A program made the position numbers and the translations under genes. DNA of 15,689 nt from contig JAISXJ010000139.1 in the NCBI GenBank assembly GCA_031270565.1, positions 1-15,689 on the forward strand. The letters run 5' to 3'. The notes under the pieces are model-generated. The model was not told where the DNA came from and ran no database searches. It saw nothing but the letters and a program-made list of their open reading frames with translations. Source of the stretch: Prevotellaceae bacterium (lineage in GTDB: Bacteria > Bacteroidota > Bacteroidia > Bacteroidales > Paludibacteraceae). The first letter of the stretch is position 1, and each line of letters begins with the position of its first letter. This document shows positions 6,938-14,215 of the stretch, one piece after another.

Positions 6938-8542
6938 ATGAAAACTAATCTTTTTCTTTTCGCTGCACTCGTAGCAGCATTTCTAAGCGTCGCGTCCTTT
7001 TCTGCGGCGCAGGTAACTATTGGCGGTGGCGACCCGCCCGCAGCAGGAGCTGTACTGGACTTGAACAGCGCCACTAAAGGCGGGTTGGCGCTCTCAAATG
7101 TGAATCTTACCGACCTGAACACCATTCCCGTCGGTTTCCCCGGCATCAACAGCCCCACCGATGTAACTCCCGAGGTAAAGGCAAAACTCACCGGAGCTAT
7201 CGTTTACAACATTAATTCTGACATTTGTCTGGGCGTTTATGTCTGGGACGGCAACTGCTGGAGAAAAATTGATAAGGATTATCATCAGGTCAAAGCAGCC
7301 AAAGTAGCGACCCTTGATATTCCGGGTCAGGATGTAGATGCCGTTCTGAGGGGTGGGGCTATTACTTTTGAGGTGAAAAATCCTGGCGACGCACAGTTTT
7401 ACTATTGGTCTCTGAACGATGTCTTGCTTGACACAACCGATACGGCAATTCTGGCAACAACTGCCATTCCTGCCGGAGACAATCAGGAGATGAAGGTGGT
7501 GCTTGACAACTGTCTGTCGCTTTCGGAAAGCAAGATTACATTCAACGCAAGAAACGTTAATCCAGCCTCCCTGCCAGCAGCTACCGGCGGCTTGATTCAT
7601 ATTTATAGCGATAATATTTTCCCGTACGCAGCAACAAGCGAATATATAGATGATGGTCTGGTGGCGCATTATGACGGCATAAACAATACCGGAGATGGAG
7701 ACGATGCACACAGTTCTGTCGCTTCAACAGGTTGGAAGGACTTGAAGAATGCATTTGTGCTTCTCAGAGGCACCGGCACAGGAGAATGGCTAAATAACGG
7801 CTTTAAGGCTTCGAATAACGGGCAGTCTTTTTATAATGCAACTTTTCCAGCTATTTATCCTATTGGTGATGTTGCCAGAACGGTTGAGGTGATATTCAGA
7901 ACGCCGGAGACTATGTTTAGCACAAATGATGGGACACAGAGAATTATTTTTTTTTATGGAGGTAATAGCACAAATACCAGTTTTGGAGTTCAATATCGTG
8001 GAACAACTGGTTCCTGTAGTAGCGGAGGGAAATTTTATGCTATTGGCGGAAATGCTAATAACTTGGTTATTTGTCCTACCAATAATACACCTTCATTGAC
8101 AACACCGAATACCATCAACACGGTAACATCAACCTATAAAAATTCCATAGGTGATGTAACCAATACTAAGGCATATATTAATAACATTGAGGCTGTGATT
8201 GATGAAAGACAGGGTGGAAATCCCCTTAATACTGCCAGTGGATCCATATCTATAGGGTCAAATCTCAATGGTTCAATCTTTCACTCTCTTCGTCTTTACA
8301 GTCGTGTACTTAGTAGAGCCGAAATCCAGCACAACGCGGCGTTAGATCAGAAACGTTACCTTGCTACGCCCATCGTAAAGATAGGAACTCAGCAATGTCT
8401 GAATGTAGTCGTTCATTCGTCCAGACTTATTACCTGCGAGCTTCCGGCAGGAGGAACATCAGGAACAACAGTGGATGTTGAAATCACAAAGACAGACGAC
8501 ACTCTGATTCTGTTTCTGGAAGATGAATTTACATATGAATAG
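6938..8542 (+). CDS. Exported LamG-like and IPT/TIG domain surface protein
   Basis: A 534-residue protein, not recognised as a named gene. The ATG at 6938 opens a signal peptide (MKTNLFLFAALVAAFLSVAS, then FSAAQ); an in-frame GTG at 6929 adds only three residues. Residues about 25-110 resemble a module common at the N-terminus of Bacteroidota surface proteins, with AAGAVLDLNSATKGGLALSNV and later GAIVYNINSD...GVYVWDGNCWRKI. From about 238 to 470 the sequence looks like a LamG/concanavalin-like jelly roll (DGLVAHYDGINN, TVEVIFRTPE, SLRLYSRVLSRAEIQHN). The end, about 477-534, fits an IPT/TIG domain (CLNVVVHSSRLITCELPAG...DEFTYE). The likely role is binding or adhesion outside the cell. It ends straight after the TIG domain, with no evident type IX C-terminal signal. 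It stands alone in a repeat-rich island, followed by a strong terminator. Confidence 0.8.
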   Translation: MKTNLFLFAALVAAFLSVASFSAAQVTIGGGDPPAAGAVLDLNSATKGGLALSNVNLTDLNTIPVGFPGINSPTDVTPEVKAKLTGAIVYNINSDICLGVYVWDGNCWRKIDKDYHQVKAAKVATLDIPGQDVDAVLRGGAITFEVKNPGDAQFYYWSLNDVLLDTTDTAILATTAIPAGDNQEMKVVLDNCLSLSESKITFNARNVNPASLPAATGGLIHIYSDNIFPYAATSEYIDDGLVAHYDGINNTGDGDDAHSSVASTGWKDLKNAFVLLRGTGTGEWLNNGFKASNNGQSFYNATFPAIYPIGDVARTVEVIFRTPETMFSTNDGTQRIIFFYGGNSTNTSFGVQYRGTTGSCSSGGKFYAIGGNANNLVICPTNNTPSLTTPNTINTVTSTYKNSIGDVTNTKAYINNIEAVIDERQGGNPLNTASGSISIGSNLNGSIFHSLRLYSRVLSRAEIQHNAALDQKRYLATPIVKIGTQQCLNVVVHSSRLITCELPAGGTSGTTVDVEITKTDDTLILFLEDEFTYE

Positions 8543-8569
8543 CCATCGGATATGAGTTCAGACAAACAG

Positions 8570-8591
8570 AAAAGCCCCGCAAGGGGCTTTT
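8570..8591 (+). terminator. Strong intrinsic terminator after the surface-protein gene
   Basis: AAAAGCCCC-GCAA-GGGGCTTTT forms a 9-bp stem with a tetraloop and continues into Ts, 27 bp after the stop at 8542. The A run in front means it could also work on the minus strand. Confidence 0.92.
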
Positions 8592-8643
8592 TGCTTTTCA
8601 TTTTTCATCATTGTCCCGTCCTACCTAAGCGTTACAAAAAAAA

Positions 8644-8832
8644 ATCGCACTGCTTTCGGTTGAGAATAATCCCTAAAAAATCAGGATTTGAGGAGTAGGT
8701 ACTCTTTGTAATCTGCCGTCCACCGCTTTCACGATGGATACCCCGTAAGGCGCAGCCCGCCATTGATTCACCAACTTTACCCCAGAATAGAAAACAAAAA
8801 TGTAGAATTTTCCAATCTCTAAAGCAGTGCGA
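8644..8832. mobile_element. MITE-like 189-bp element with 12-bp perfect inverted ends
   Basis: TCGCACTGCTTT (8644-8655) and AAAGCAGTGCGA (8821-8832) are perfect reverse complements 165 bp apart. No target-site duplication is evident: A9 lies to the left and CTATTATT to the right. On the minus strand a frame stays open through most of the element (8673-8897) and includes GVKLVNQWRAAPYG, but it resembles no family I know, so I do not call it a gene. The interior could be a remnant of a longer element, or the arms could form a long-range hairpin. In the rest of the gap between the surface-protein gene and nadC (8593-8643 and 8833-8955) I see nothing definable. Confidence 0.45.
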
Positions 8833-8955
8833 CTATTATTCAATAATCCATTATGATGTTGACAAAGGTATGGAAAAAATAATGCTCTGCTAAACAAATC
8901 TTCATTTTTAACATTTCATAAAAATCAAGGTCTGAAACAACCGCGAAAAAGGAAG

Positions 8956-9795
8956 TTATACAACTGCTTTAAAGCTCATATCCAGACTTTTAACAGAATG
9001 AGTGAGCGCTCCGACAGAAATATAATCAACGCCACAAAGAGCATAATCGCGTAAAGTTTTTAGCGTTATTCCTCCCGAAGATTCGGTTTCAACACGTCCG
9101 GCAATCAGCTCAACGGCGCGTTTTGTATCTTCGACGGAGAAATTATCAAGCATCACGCGATCGACGCCACCAACGGCAAGCGCCTCGTTCAATTCCTCGA
9201 ATGTGCGCACTTCAATTTCTATTTTGAGTGTTTTGTTATGTTGCCTGCAGTAGTCTTTGGCACGTGTGATAGCCTGCGCAATGCCTCCGGCAAAATCGAC
9301 ATGATTATCTTTCAAAAGAATCATATCATACAGTCCGAAACGGTGATTTTCACCGCCGCCGATTCTGACGGCTTCTTTTTCCAGCAGACGCAAGCCGGGT
9401 GTTGTTTTGCGCGTATCCAGCGTTTTTGTTTTGGTACCTTTCAACTGCTCAACGTAGCTGCGTGTGCGTGTGGCAATGCCGCTCATACGTTGCATAATGT
9501 TGAGCATCAGCCGTTCTGTTTGCAGAAGCGACAGCACGCGCCCCTCTACCTCAAAGGCAATATCCCCTGCACGAACCTCATCGCCATCGTGCAGAAAGGT
9601 TGTCATTTTCAACGTGGCGTCAAACGCCGCAAAGACGCTTCGAGCTACTTCTATGCCCGCTATAATGCCGTCTTCCTTGATAATTAACTGTGATTTTCCA
9701 AGCGCATCCTCAGGAATGGACGCTAAAGAAGTATGGTCGCCATCGCCAATATCTTCAGCAAACCAAAGAGCGATGAATTGTTTGAGATCTGTCAT
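8956..9795 (-). CDS. nadC: Nicotinate-nucleotide pyrophosphorylase (quinolinate phosphoribosyltransferase)
   Basis: This 279-residue cytosolic enzyme converts quinolinate and PRPP to nicotinate mononucleotide, CO2 and pyrophosphate in de novo NAD synthesis. The length is normal for NadC. The motifs run in the expected order: AEDIGDGDHTS near the start (13-23), TERLMLNIMQRMSGIATRTR (93-112), the substrate-binding LDTRKTTPGLR (126-136) and GGGENHRFGLYDMILLKDNH (147-165). These are followed by EIEVR (193-197), MLDN (215-218), ESSGGI (238-243) and ISVGALTHS (259-267). Its start codon overlaps the stop of the DUF4783 gene by the four bases ATGA, so the two are probably translationally coupled. No clear terminator was found after it. 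Confidence 0.97.
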   Translation of the reverse strand: MTDLKQFIALWFAEDIGDGDHTSLASIPEDALGKSQLIIKEDGIIAGIEVARSVFAAFDATLKMTTFLHDGDEVRAGDIAFEVEGRVLSLLQTERLMLNIMQRMSGIATRTRSYVEQLKGTKTKTLDTRKTTPGLRLLEKEAVRIGGGENHRFGLYDMILLKDNHVDFAGGIAQAITRAKDYCRQHNKTLKIEIEVRTFEELNEALAVGGVDRVMLDNFSVEDTKRAVELIAGRVETESSGGITLKTLRDYALCGVDYISVGALTHSVKSLDMSFKAVV

Positions 9796-10175
9796 TGTTG
9801 TTCGATACGAAGTTGTTGAATTAAATCATTTTGCATCATAAAAGATATATAGAACACCGCTTTCTTTTCAGTTTGAAGTGTTGCCGTGAAATGACATGCT
9901 TTGGCTTTTATTTCAGATGAAGTAATAACTAACGATTGTGGTATATTACGTCGAAAAAAGTCGGAAAGGATAAGATGCGCCTGTTGTTTGGAGACTACAT
10001 TGGCAAGACTGTTGATGATGTCAAACTCAATGCGATCATTCATCATCTCCATTAATACTGTGCTGTTACCCTGTTCAAAAGCAGATATAACACGTTGAGC
10101 AGCATTTGTTTGCGCCTTTAGACAGAATGTAAAACTACACAATACACCTATCAGCGATATCTTTAGAGCTGTCAT
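9792..10175 (-). CDS. DUF4783 family exported protein
   Basis: A 127-residue protein with a signal peptide (MTALKISLIGVLCSFTFCLKAQ), so it is probably periplasmic. The rest (VISAFEQGNSTVLMEMMNDRIEFDI, SDFFRRN, FTATLQTEKKAVFYISFMM) matches my memory of the Bacteroidota DUF4783 family, small NTF2-like α+β proteins of unknown function. It overlaps nadC by 4 bp (ATGA); this DUF4783-nadC pairing is one I believe is common in the phylum. It starts 130 bp downstream of the smpB stop. A minus-strand TTTG with only a weak match to the -7 consensus lies in that gap, so the pair may have its own promoter. Confidence 0.75.
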   Translation of the reverse strand: MTALKISLIGVLCSFTFCLKAQTNAAQRVISAFEQGNSTVLMEMMNDRIEFDIINSLANVVSKQQAHLILSDFFRRNIPQSLVITSSEIKAKACHFTATLQTEKKAVFYISFMMQNDLIQQLRIEQQ

Positions 10176-10305
10176 GAGAGAAAAATTTTAGTGTATTCAG
10201 AGTTATGACAATAAGCGTGCCAAACTTTTTATTAGCGAGTTAACAATCCTGTAATTATACAAAAATTATCTTTACAGCCTATGCCGGTTTTAATCAGACA
10301 ACATC

Positions 10306-10767
10306 TTAATGACTGCCTTTGAGCGCGCGGTCTATTTGCCGCCGGTCTTCTCGCTCCTTAATGCTTTCTCGCTTGTCGTAGTTTTTCTTGCCCCGCGCCA
10401 GCGCTATCTCTAATTTTGCAAATCCTTTTTCATCAATATAGAGGCGTGTAGGAATGATGGTCAGTCCGCTCTCTTTGGTTGCCCTGCTGAGTTTGCGCAA
10501 CTCGCGTTTGGTCAGGAGCAGTTTGCGGCTACGCTGCGCTTCGTGGTTGTAAGCCGTTCCAAGCCGGTAGGCAGCTATATGCATGTGCTGCACCCACAAC
10601 TCTTCGCCAATGAATGTACAATAGGCGTCTGCCAAGCCTGCTTTACCTTCGCGAATAGATTTGATTTCCGTTCCAAGCAGCACAATGCCGGCATTGTAGC
10701 GGTCGAGCAGTTCATAGTTAAAACTCGCCTGCCTGTTTTTAATATCTATCTTTACGGCTGTACGCAT
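10306..10767 (-). CDS. smpB: SsrA-binding protein SmpB
   Basis: This 153-residue RNA-binding protein delivers tmRNA to stalled ribosomes in trans-translation. Length and motifs are typical. The N-terminal KIDIKNRQASFNYELLDRYN is followed by AGIVLLGTEIKSIREGKAGLADAY, the core OB-fold signature. Next are HMHIAAYRLGTAYNHEAQRSRKLL, the LYIDEKGFAKLEIALARGKKNYDKRE segment and the basic C-terminal tail (IKEREDRRQIDRALKGSH) that enters the decoding channel. It lies 12 bp after the FabZ-like gene and looks like the last gene of the long minus-strand transcription unit. No tmRNA gene was recognised in the window. Confidence 0.97.
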   Translation of the reverse strand: MRTAVKIDIKNRQASFNYELLDRYNAGIVLLGTEIKSIREGKAGLADAYCTFIGEELWVQHMHIAAYRLGTAYNHEAQRSRKLLLTKRELRKLSRATKESGLTIIPTRLYIDEKGFAKLEIALARGKKNYDKRESIKEREDRRQIDRALKGSH

Positions 10768-10779
10768 ACGGTTTTTTTG

Positions 10780-11148
10780 TTAACATTTACAGAGAATTAA
10801 CTCCGCCTTCAACCGCATCATAACCGTTTCGGCGACACATACCTCAGCGTTTAACAGCCAGCGTTCGGCTTGCTCCGTCAGTTGCAGGCAAACCGACAAC
10901 TGTTCCATATCGGGTGTAATAATGGCGATGTATCGGCATTGTGCCACATACGCATACGTCAACGCTCTGCCAATTGCTTTTTCAGCGCATGTCTTAACAA
11001 TGTGCATTGTACATACGCCGGGCACAACGGGCTGTTCCGGAAAATGTCCCTGATAGACGGGATGTTCGGGGTTAAGTTTTATGACAGCCGAGTATCCCGA
11101 CTCGTTACCTGAGAAAGCGGTAATTGAAAAGAAATTGTCAAGTATCAT
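10780..11148 (-). CDS. Hotdog-fold FabZ-like protein lacking the usual catalytic Glu
   Basis: A 122-residue single hotdog domain related to 3-hydroxyacyl-ACP dehydratases. LNPEHPVYQGHFPEQPVVPG (25-44) carries the FabZ-type catalytic His at 35. In canonical FabZ the partner Glu lies 14 residues later; here that position is His49 (VCTMHIVK), so ordinary dehydratase chemistry is doubtful. A role in acyl-thioester binding or another fatty-acid or lipid step is more cautious. I chose the ATG at 11148 because it leaves a 5-bp gap after the previous stop. An upstream ATG at 11169 would overlap that gene by 16 bp and add seven residues. It sits between an unknown gene and smpB in the same tight unit as lspA and mlaEF. 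Confidence 0.75.
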   Translation of the reverse strand: MILDNFFSITAFSGNESGYSAVIKLNPEHPVYQGHFPEQPVVPGVCTMHIVKTCAEKAIGRALTYAYVAQCRYIAIITPDMEQLSVCLQLTEQAERWLLNAEVCVAETVMMRLKAELILCKC

Positions 11149-11153
11149 AGTTC

Positions 11154-11465
11154 TTACAGTATTCGGCATGTTGTTTCTTTGAGAGGTTGCATATTTTTTC
11201 CGTCGAAATGTTCAAAGAGAAGCAGTCGTCCCCGATAACCCACCTCTACGCCTGCGATATGATAGCCCAGCCATGTCAGTCCCTCTGTTGCTTCGGCGGT
11301 GATTAAACCTGAATAATAACGTGTATTTGGCGGTTCCGACAGCAATTGTTCCATTGGATAGATTGCCGTTACCACACCGTTTTCACGTTCTATGACAGCA
11401 GTTGTCATAATCCTGTCTGGCAACATCGCCTTAGCGGCTGCCAGACGCTCTGCGCGACGTATCAT
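11154..11465 (-). CDS. Small conserved-looking protein of unknown function
   Basis: I do not recognise this 103-residue frame with confidence. It has no signal peptide or membrane segment. Visible features are a basic-alanine start (MIRRAERLAAAKAML), AVIERENGVVTAIYPMEQL, LTWLGYHIAG and GYRGRLLLFEHFDG. Several Bacteroidales proteins of similar size begin with a comparable AA...LPD...V...G.V..YPL pattern, but this is from memory. Starting at 11465 overlaps the DUF4296 gene by 35 bp. Internal ATGs at 11426 (no overlap, AAGG just before) and 11408 (AGGA before) are serious alternatives. Coding is supported by its tight place between the DUF4296 and FabZ-like genes on the same strand, with a 5-bp gap downstream. 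Confidence 0.65.
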   Translation of the reverse strand: MIRRAERLAAAKAMLPDRIMTTAVIERENGVVTAIYPMEQLLSEPPNTRYYSGLITAEATEGLTWLGYHIAGVEVGYRGRLLLFEHFDGKNMQPLKETTCRIL

Positions 11466-12378
11466 TGGTATGAAGCGGTGATTTGAGCAACTCTCTATTA
11501 CTGTTTTCCAGCAGTTTCAATGCCTGAGGCATAGGTTTTGTCTGTTTGACGGGCAGCAAGGCATCCGCTTTCCGGCGAATGGAGTCGGGTAGGGGATAGC
11601 GGTGATGGTTGTATATTCTCGTCAACGATGCCGAATCTATCTGCAACCGCTTAAAGTCCATTGTCCCGACGTAGAATGCCCCCTTAACCTTTACGGGTTT
11701 CAAGGTGCGTCCGGTCGGCATCCGGAACGTGTAACGCCTTGTGAGCGTGTCGGCATAAACGGGGCTTGACAGAGAGTCGGTGTGTCCGTCCTCATAGCTG
11801 ACCCACAATCTTGCTACGATGCTGTCTGCCCTGTCCGGCAGACTGTCAAGCGGAGACATCCGTTGCAAAAAACGCCATACTATCACATCGCCAACGGCGA
11901 AATAGTGCGTCTGATCCGTTTCAAACTGTAATGTATCATTCACGGGCAATTCGTGGAAAAGGTATTGCGGAGCAAATGAAAACAGAGGAATTGTATCCAG
12001 CGAATCGGCTGCCGCAATCAGTTTGGCTTCGGGATGATACTTGTAGTCTCCTACCTCCTGAACGAGCGTTTCCATACGCGCCTGCACTTCGGCATACACT
12101 TCTGCCAGCTTGTACGGATGCCGTGCATACCATGTTATCGACCTGTCAAAATCGCTGCGGGTGATACCGTATTTTTCAAATATGGCATCGTGATAGCTCT
12201 GCTTTGTTGCGTTTGCGGCGCTTGGTATGCGTGTCTGGATGGTTGCTTCGGTCAGATGAATGTCGCAAAGCACATCAACCATTTTCGACGACCGCATCAC
12301 ATTTGTCGGTCGCATCTGACAGCCTGAAAGGCAAACAGCCAGCGCCACCGGAAACACCATATTTCTTACCCGCAGCAT
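11431..12378 (-). CDS. DUF4296 family lipoprotein
   Basis: A 315-residue predicted lipoprotein. The signal peptide ends in a lipobox (LSGC, Cys20), so it should be lipidated and then cut by signal peptidase II. Residues about 30-110 (MVDVLCDIHLTEATIQTR, AIFEKYGITRSDFDRSITWYARHPYKLAEVYAEVQ) fit the Bacteroidota DUF4296 domain; function unknown. The rest (about 115-290) is β-rich and polar (LQFETDQTHYFAVGDVIVWRF, ARLWVSYEDGHTDSL), and the tail is basic. It starts 2 bp after the lspA stop, so it is almost certainly co-translated with lspA, which encodes the peptidase expected to process it. Its 3' end overlaps the next frame by up to 35 bp. Confidence 0.85.
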   Translation of the reverse strand: MLRVRNMVFPVALAVCLSGCQMRPTNVMRSSKMVDVLCDIHLTEATIQTRIPSAANATKQSYHDAIFEKYGITRSDFDRSITWYARHPYKLAEVYAEVQARMETLVQEVGDYKYHPEAKLIAAADSLDTIPLFSFAPQYLFHELPVNDTLQFETDQTHYFAVGDVIVWRFLQRMSPLDSLPDRADSIVARLWVSYEDGHTDSLSSPVYADTLTRRYTFRMPTGRTLKPVKVKGAFYVGTMDFKRLQIDSASLTRIYNHHRYPLPDSIRRKADALLPVKQTKPMPQALKLLENSNRELLKSPLHTNDTSRRASGSR

Positions 12379-12380
12379 TG

Positions 12381-13010
12381 TTATTCTGTTTTGTCTTTCG
12401 TCTTTTTACGCGAAAAAACGCGGTCGAAAGTTACGTTAAAGTCGCGCATAAAAAAGAGTATAAGGATGAAAATGCCCGTCGTCATCGCCGCATCAGCCAC
12501 ATTAAACACCGGACTGAAAAACACCTCTCCCCTCAGCCATGGCACCCAGTCCGGGAATGTGAACAGGGGAAAATAGAACATATCAACCACTTTTCCCTCC
12601 AGCAAAGGAGCATATCCGCCGCCTGCCGGAAACCATTCTGCTACCCTTCCGAAAGCGCTTTCGGAAAAGATGACGCCATAAAAAAGACAGTCAATAATAT
12701 TGCCGATAGCGCCCGCAAAAATCAGCGACACACAAAAGATGTAACTCTGTTTGTATTGCTGTTTCACCAGAACACAGATGTAATAAAGGATAAACGCACT
12801 CACCAGCACCCTGAAAATGGTCAATATGGTTTTATTTCCAAACGACCATCCGAAAGCCATGCCCGGATTCTCCACAAAGGCAATCTGAAACCAGTCGAAC
12901 ACGTGAATACTCTCGCCCAGCGACATAGATGTCTTGACCCACACTTTTACGCACTGGTCAATCAGCAACAGGAAAACAATAAAGAGTATGGTTTTTGTGG
13001 CGTTTCTCAT
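12381..13010 (-). CDS. lspA: Lipoprotein signal peptidase (signal peptidase II)
   Basis: This 209-residue inner-membrane aspartyl peptidase removes the signal peptide of prolipoproteins after lipidation. Four membrane segments are seen, near 7-24, 62-82, 90-115 and 172-188. Conserved blocks are ENPGMAFGWSFG (47-58), GAIGNIIDC (100-108), and the two catalytic aspartates Asp143 (GKVVDM) and Asp173 (FNVADAA). The loop between GNIID and VVDM is longer than in Escherichia coli, as is usual for Bacteroidota, which explains the size. The usual Arg after GNxxD is Cys here. The ATG at 13010 is chosen because it directly precedes the first membrane segment; an upstream in-frame ATG (13064) would overlap the DksA-like gene. 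It lies 25 bp after that gene and 2 bp before the DUF4296 lipoprotein. Confidence 0.95.
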   Translation of the reverse strand: MRNATKTILFIVFLLLIDQCVKVWVKTSMSLGESIHVFDWFQIAFVENPGMAFGWSFGNKTILTIFRVLVSAFILYYICVLVKQQYKQSYIFCVSLIFAGAIGNIIDCLFYGVIFSESAFGRVAEWFPAGGGYAPLLEGKVVDMFYFPLFTFPDWVPWLRGEVFFSPVFNVADAAMTTGIFILILFFMRDFNVTFDRVFSRKKTKDKTE

Positions 13011-13035
13011 TTTTATTTCGGATAAGATACCGGCT

Positions 13036-13416
13036 TCAGCGCTTACTGGTTTCCTTTGCCTCAACGGTCAACGTGGCGTGAGGTACAGCCCGCAAACGCT
13101 CTTTGGGAATCAGTTTGCCTGTCTTTCGACAAATGCCGTAAGTCTTGTTTTCAACACGCACCAAAGCGGCTTCAAGATGCTGTATAAATTTCATTTGACG
13201 TTGCGCCAACTGCCCTGAAGCCTCTTTCGATAGCGTTGAAGCCCCTTCTTCCAACGTTTTGAACGTGGGAGACGTGTCGGTAATATCGTTACCGTCGGAA
13301 TTGCTTACATACGATTTCAGTTCTGCATATTCTCTGCGTGCAATCGCTAATTTGTTTTCGATGATCTGACGGAACTCTTCCAGTTCCACATCACTGTATT
13401 TGGTTTTTTCTGACAT
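13036..13416 (-). CDS. DksA/TraR-like protein with degenerate zinc finger
   Basis: A 126-residue cytosolic protein of the DksA/TraR type. In the wider family these act in the RNA polymerase secondary channel. A long helical N-terminal half (about 8-90, including ELEEFRQIIENKLAIARREY) is consistent with a coiled coil. It leads to YGICRKTGKLIPKERLRAVP (93-112), the usual finger region. Only one cysteine (Cys96) is left of the four that bind zinc in DksA, so the finger is probably metal-free. I recall similar cysteine-poor forms in other Bacteroidota. It lies 22 bp after mlaF and 25 bp before lspA in the same unit. The role could be transcription control related to the stringent response, but that is inference. 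Confidence 0.85.
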   Translation of the reverse strand: MSEKTKYSDVELEEFRQIIENKLAIARREYAELKSYVSNSDGNDITDTSPTFKTLEEGASTLSKEASGQLAQRQMKFIQHLEAALVRVENKTYGICRKTGKLIPKERLRAVPHATLTVEAKETSKR

Positions 13417-13438
13417 ATATGATAATATTTTATGTGGT

Positions 13439-14215
13439 TTATAATTCTTCTGTTGTATTCACGCTTTGTTTTACTTTCTTGAAAAATTTGGAAGCAAACA
13501 CAAAATTGTTCAGGGCTTCATTGTCGGAAGTGAAGATGTTTTCTTTCGACCCCTCCCATGCCTTATGCCCTTTTTCGATAAAAATAATATGCGCTCCTAT
13601 CTCCATAATAGAGTTCATATCGTGTGTATTCACAATAGTTGTAATCTCAAACTCTTTTGTAATATCTTCTATCAGACGGTCGATGACCAGAGCGGTTATG
13701 GGGTCAAGTCCCGAATTTGGTTCATCACAAAAGAGGTATTTTGGGTTTAAGGCGATTGCTCGCGCAATGGCTACCCGTTTTTGCATGCCGCCGCTTATCT
13801 CCGCCGGATAGAGGTCAAACGCTGTTTGCGGCAAATTCACCCGTTCCAGACAGAAAACGGCGCGTGCACGCTGGGCGGTTTTACTCATTTGCGTGGCAAA
13901 CATCTCCAACGGAAAAAGGACATTGTTTATTACCGTTTGCGAGTCAAACAACGCTGCTCCCTGAAACAGCATCCCCACTTCGCGCCGCAAGGCGCTGATG
14001 TCCCGTTTGCTCATGTCGGGGAGGTTTCTGTTGTCATAGAGTACTTTTCCTCTGTCAACCGGATACAGCCCGATGATACTCTTCATCAGCACTGTTTTTC
14101 CCGATCCGCTCTGTCCGATGATTTGATTGACCTTTCCCTGGTGAAACTGCGCGGAGATATCGTGCAACACCTCCTTGCCATCGAATGATTTATGCAGGTT
14201 TTTTACCTCAATCAT
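13439..14215 (-). CDS. mlaF: MlaF-type ABC transporter ATP-binding protein
   Basis: A 258-residue ATPase that would power lipid movement between inner and outer membrane together with MlaE. All ABC motifs are present: Walker A GQSGSGKT (34-41), Q-loop Gln85 (MLFQGAALFDS, typical of MlaF), signature SGGMQKR (141-147), Walker B LFCDEPNSGLD (161-171) and H-loop His198 (NTHDM). The open frame reaches much further upstream, but the ATG at 14215 is the proper start. It opens directly into MIEVKNLHKSFDGK and overlaps the mlaE stop by four bases (ATGA), implying coupled translation. The MCE-domain partner (MlaD) is not in the window; in this phylum it is often close by. Confidence 0.92.
   Translation of the reverse strand: MIEVKNLHKSFDGKEVLHDISAQFHQGKVNQIIGQSGSGKTVLMKSIIGLYPVDRGKVLYDNRNLPDMSKRDISALRREVGMLFQGAALFDSQTVINNVLFPLEMFATQMSKTAQRARAVFCLERVNLPQTAFDLYPAEISGGMQKRVAIARAIALNPKYLFCDEPNSGLDPITALVIDRLIEDITKEFEITTIVNTHDMNSIMEIGAHIIFIEKGHKAWEGSKENIFTSDNEALNNFVFASKFFKKVKQSVNTTEEL

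Noticed and set aside
7947..7955. T9 tract in the surface-protein gene as a phase-variation site
   Set aside because: It is in frame and internal, no second copy or promoter association supports switching, and A/T runs are common in this sequence.
6938..8542. Target gene of a diversity-generating retroelement
   Set aside because: No reverse transcriptase, template repeat or matching variable repeat is visible in the window.
8673..8897. 74-codon minus-strand frame across the MITE-like element
   Set aside because: No recognisable family, no promoter or partner gene, and it crosses one inverted end; kept only as a note in the element entry.
10185..10260. Promoter for DUF4783-nadC on the minus strand
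   Set aside because: The best match (AAAGTTTG) departs from TAnnTTTG at the first, usually conserved base and the -33 spacing is uncertain; too weak to list.
12204..13025. 273-codon plus-strand frame opposite lspA and the DUF4296 gene
   Set aside because: It is antisense to two well-supported genes and shows no family resemblance.
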